Of a stretch of DNA of 5,024 nt, positions 4,134 to 5,024 are shown one piece after another; the stretch's first letter is position 1; each line of letters begins with the position of its first letter. The notes under the pieces are model-generated. The model had not been told where the DNA came from, ran no database searches, and worked only from the letters and a program-made list of their open reading frames with translations. The stretch comes from Candidatus Sigynarchaeota archaeon (lineage in GTDB: Archaea > Asgardarchaeota > Jordarchaeia > Jordarchaeales > Jordarchaeaceae): contig JAUQYY010000312.1 in the NCBI GenBank assembly GCA_030587505.1, positions 1 to 5,024 on the forward strand, read 5' to 3'. A program made the translations under genes and the position numbers.

Positions 4134-5024
4134 GTGAAAAAGCGAGTGAAGTGGAGACTTCTGGCCGCAGTTTCCTGCGTTTTGCTACTGTCCGTCCTCC
4201 TTCTCCCAGGGTTGAGCGCGCCTAAAAATTCTACACCAGTGCTTCCGCCTTTAGCTGCTTTTAGCTCAAAGGGAGGTTCTACGATTCAGATACAGGTTAA
4301 CAACGCTGCCGGTTATTGTGTCGCACCGTCACCCGACGGGAACTATCTTTATATCGGAGGTGCCAACTGGTCGAATACTGATGAACCGGAGAGCTGGGAA
4401 CCTGCTCTATGGAAATACGATTCATCTGGAGAGCAAGTCTGGAACAAAACCCTAAATACTCCGGGTCCTAAAATAAGCCCCGCAGCCCCCGAAGGGCTGA
4501 TTACCGGATTTCTGGATGTTGCCGTGTCTCCTCATGGAGACTATGTGTACGCTGTGGGGCAGTTTCGAAACGAAAGCGGGTCTCCCAACATCGACGCGAT
4601 TCTGGTCAAGTTCCGTGCCTCTGATGGAACTCTCATCTGGAACTTCACCCTGAGCGAGAAAGTACACGACTACCTGTATGCGGTTACGGTTTCGCCGGAT
4701 GAGGAAACCGTCTATGTCTCCGGAGCACTTAGTAAGAGTGGCGGGATAAACAGCTTCTACGTTGCTGCAATTAACGCTTCGAATGGTGACCTCCTATGGG
4801 CGTACGAGCTCTATGAAGTTTCGAGTGGCATCTCCTACGATTTGGCGCTCTCTCCAAGCGGTGACGTGTTGTATGCGGTTGGTAAGTACGTGGACACGCA
4901 GCTCGTAGCTCTTAACACGTCAACGGGTGAACATCTTTGGAACCTGACTACGGATACCTACTGGTCAATCCGCTCCGCCAAAATCTCCTCAGACGGAGAC
5001 ACAATTCACGCTCTGGCGGTCGAT
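4134..5024 (+). CDS. Secreted beta-propeller repeat protein, 5' part
   Basis: An open frame of 297 codons from GTG 4134 that is still open at the right edge. The N terminus (MKKRVKWRLL, then a hydrophobic stretch to about residue 28) is a signal peptide with a likely cut after LSA at residue 29. The mature part has repeated propeller blades starting S-P-x-G/E-x-x-x-Y at Ser66, Ser132, Ser187, Ser240 and a weaker one at Ser285. Most are followed by a strand ending in 'x-DG/x-LIW' (ALWKYDSSGEQVW, ILVKFRASDGTLIW, VAAINASNGDLLW, LVALNTSTGEHLW). This resembles PQQ-like or SBBP-type propellers used for binding, but no catalytic residues are evident. Eight N-x-S/T sequons (Asn32, 78, 104, 146, 170, 214, 261, 270) fit archaeal surface glycosylation. 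It is likely exported and perhaps anchored by a C-terminal part beyond the window. No strong Shine-Dalgarno sequence is seen. Cys15 sits in the signal helix without a good lipobox. Ligand and role are unknown. Confidence 0.8.
   Translation, partial: MKKRVKWRLLAAVSCVLLLSVLLLPGLSAPKNSTPVLPPLAAFSSKGGSTIQIQVNNAAGYCVAPSPDGNYLYIGGANWSNTDEPESWEPALWKYDSSGEQVWNKTLNTPGPKISPAAPEGLITGFLDVAVSPHGDYVYAVGQFRNESGSPNIDAILVKFRASDGTLIWNFTLSEKVHDYLYAVTVSPDEETVYVSGALSKSGGINSFYVAAINASNGDLLWAYELYEVSSGISYDLALSPSGDVLYAVGKYVDTQLVALNTSTGEHLWNLTTDTYWSIRSAKISSDGDTIHALAVD

Noticed and set aside
4165..4182. Possible lipoprotein lipobox around Cys15 of the propeller protein
   Set aside because: The preceding residues A-V-S do not fit the lipobox well and the cysteine lies inside the hydrophobic core, before the better LSA cleavage site.
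4452..4667. 71-codon minus-strand frame
   Set aside because: It is antisense to propeller blades that repeat regularly on the plus strand.
1..5024. CRISPR array, tRNA or transposase genes
   Set aside because: I found no regularly spaced repeats, no tRNA cloverleaf with T-loop consensus and no transposase-like protein in any frame.

Overview
The window looks archaeal. Promoter-like AT boxes sit about 25-30 bp before likely transcript starts, several genes use TTG or GTG starts, and Shine-Dalgarno matches fit an anti-SD of the ATCACCTCCT type. Gene content also fits: a HisA/HisF-like protein, a UPF0175 antitoxin with a DUF3368 PIN toxin, an iron-sulfur flavoprotein, and a secreted protein rich in N-glycosylation sequons. 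I would guess an uncultured TACK-type archaeon such as a Bathyarchaeia member, but nothing here fixes the taxon.

Layout. Bases 1-202 are the 3' end of a HisA/HisF-family TIM-barrel gene. Bases 203-668 hold no convincing protein gene. They contain T-rich terminator-like tracts and a stretch (about 383-616) with several strong inverted repeats, which may be a structured RNA or a mobile or decayed element. Bases 678-1498 are a two-gene toxin-antitoxin operon in which antitoxin stop and toxin start overlap. A short AT-rich convergent spacer (1499-1685) follows. Next, on the minus strand, is a nitronate monooxygenase/2-nitropropane dioxygenase-like FMN enzyme (1686-2714). A 266-bp divergent promoter region (2715-2980) with two neat palindromes separates it from a plus-strand iron-sulfur flavoprotein that carries an extra zinc-ribbon-like domain (2981-3844). 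After an AT-rich spacer (3845-4133), a secreted beta-propeller protein begins at 4134 and runs off the right edge.

How the genes work together. The toxin-antitoxin pair is a self-contained module and has no visible link to its neighbours. The two flavoenzymes are divergently transcribed from one control region, so they may share a regulator and a redox role; this is inference from position only. The propeller protein looks like an independent extracellular transcription unit.

Most noteworthy: a structured intergenic element whose two ends resemble the 5' and 3' ends of archaeal 16S rRNA; palindromes that bracket the TATA-like box of the FMN enzyme; loss of the usual catalytic His in that enzyme; and an Asn in place of the first catalytic Asp of the PIN toxin. 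I see no clear new multi-gene system.
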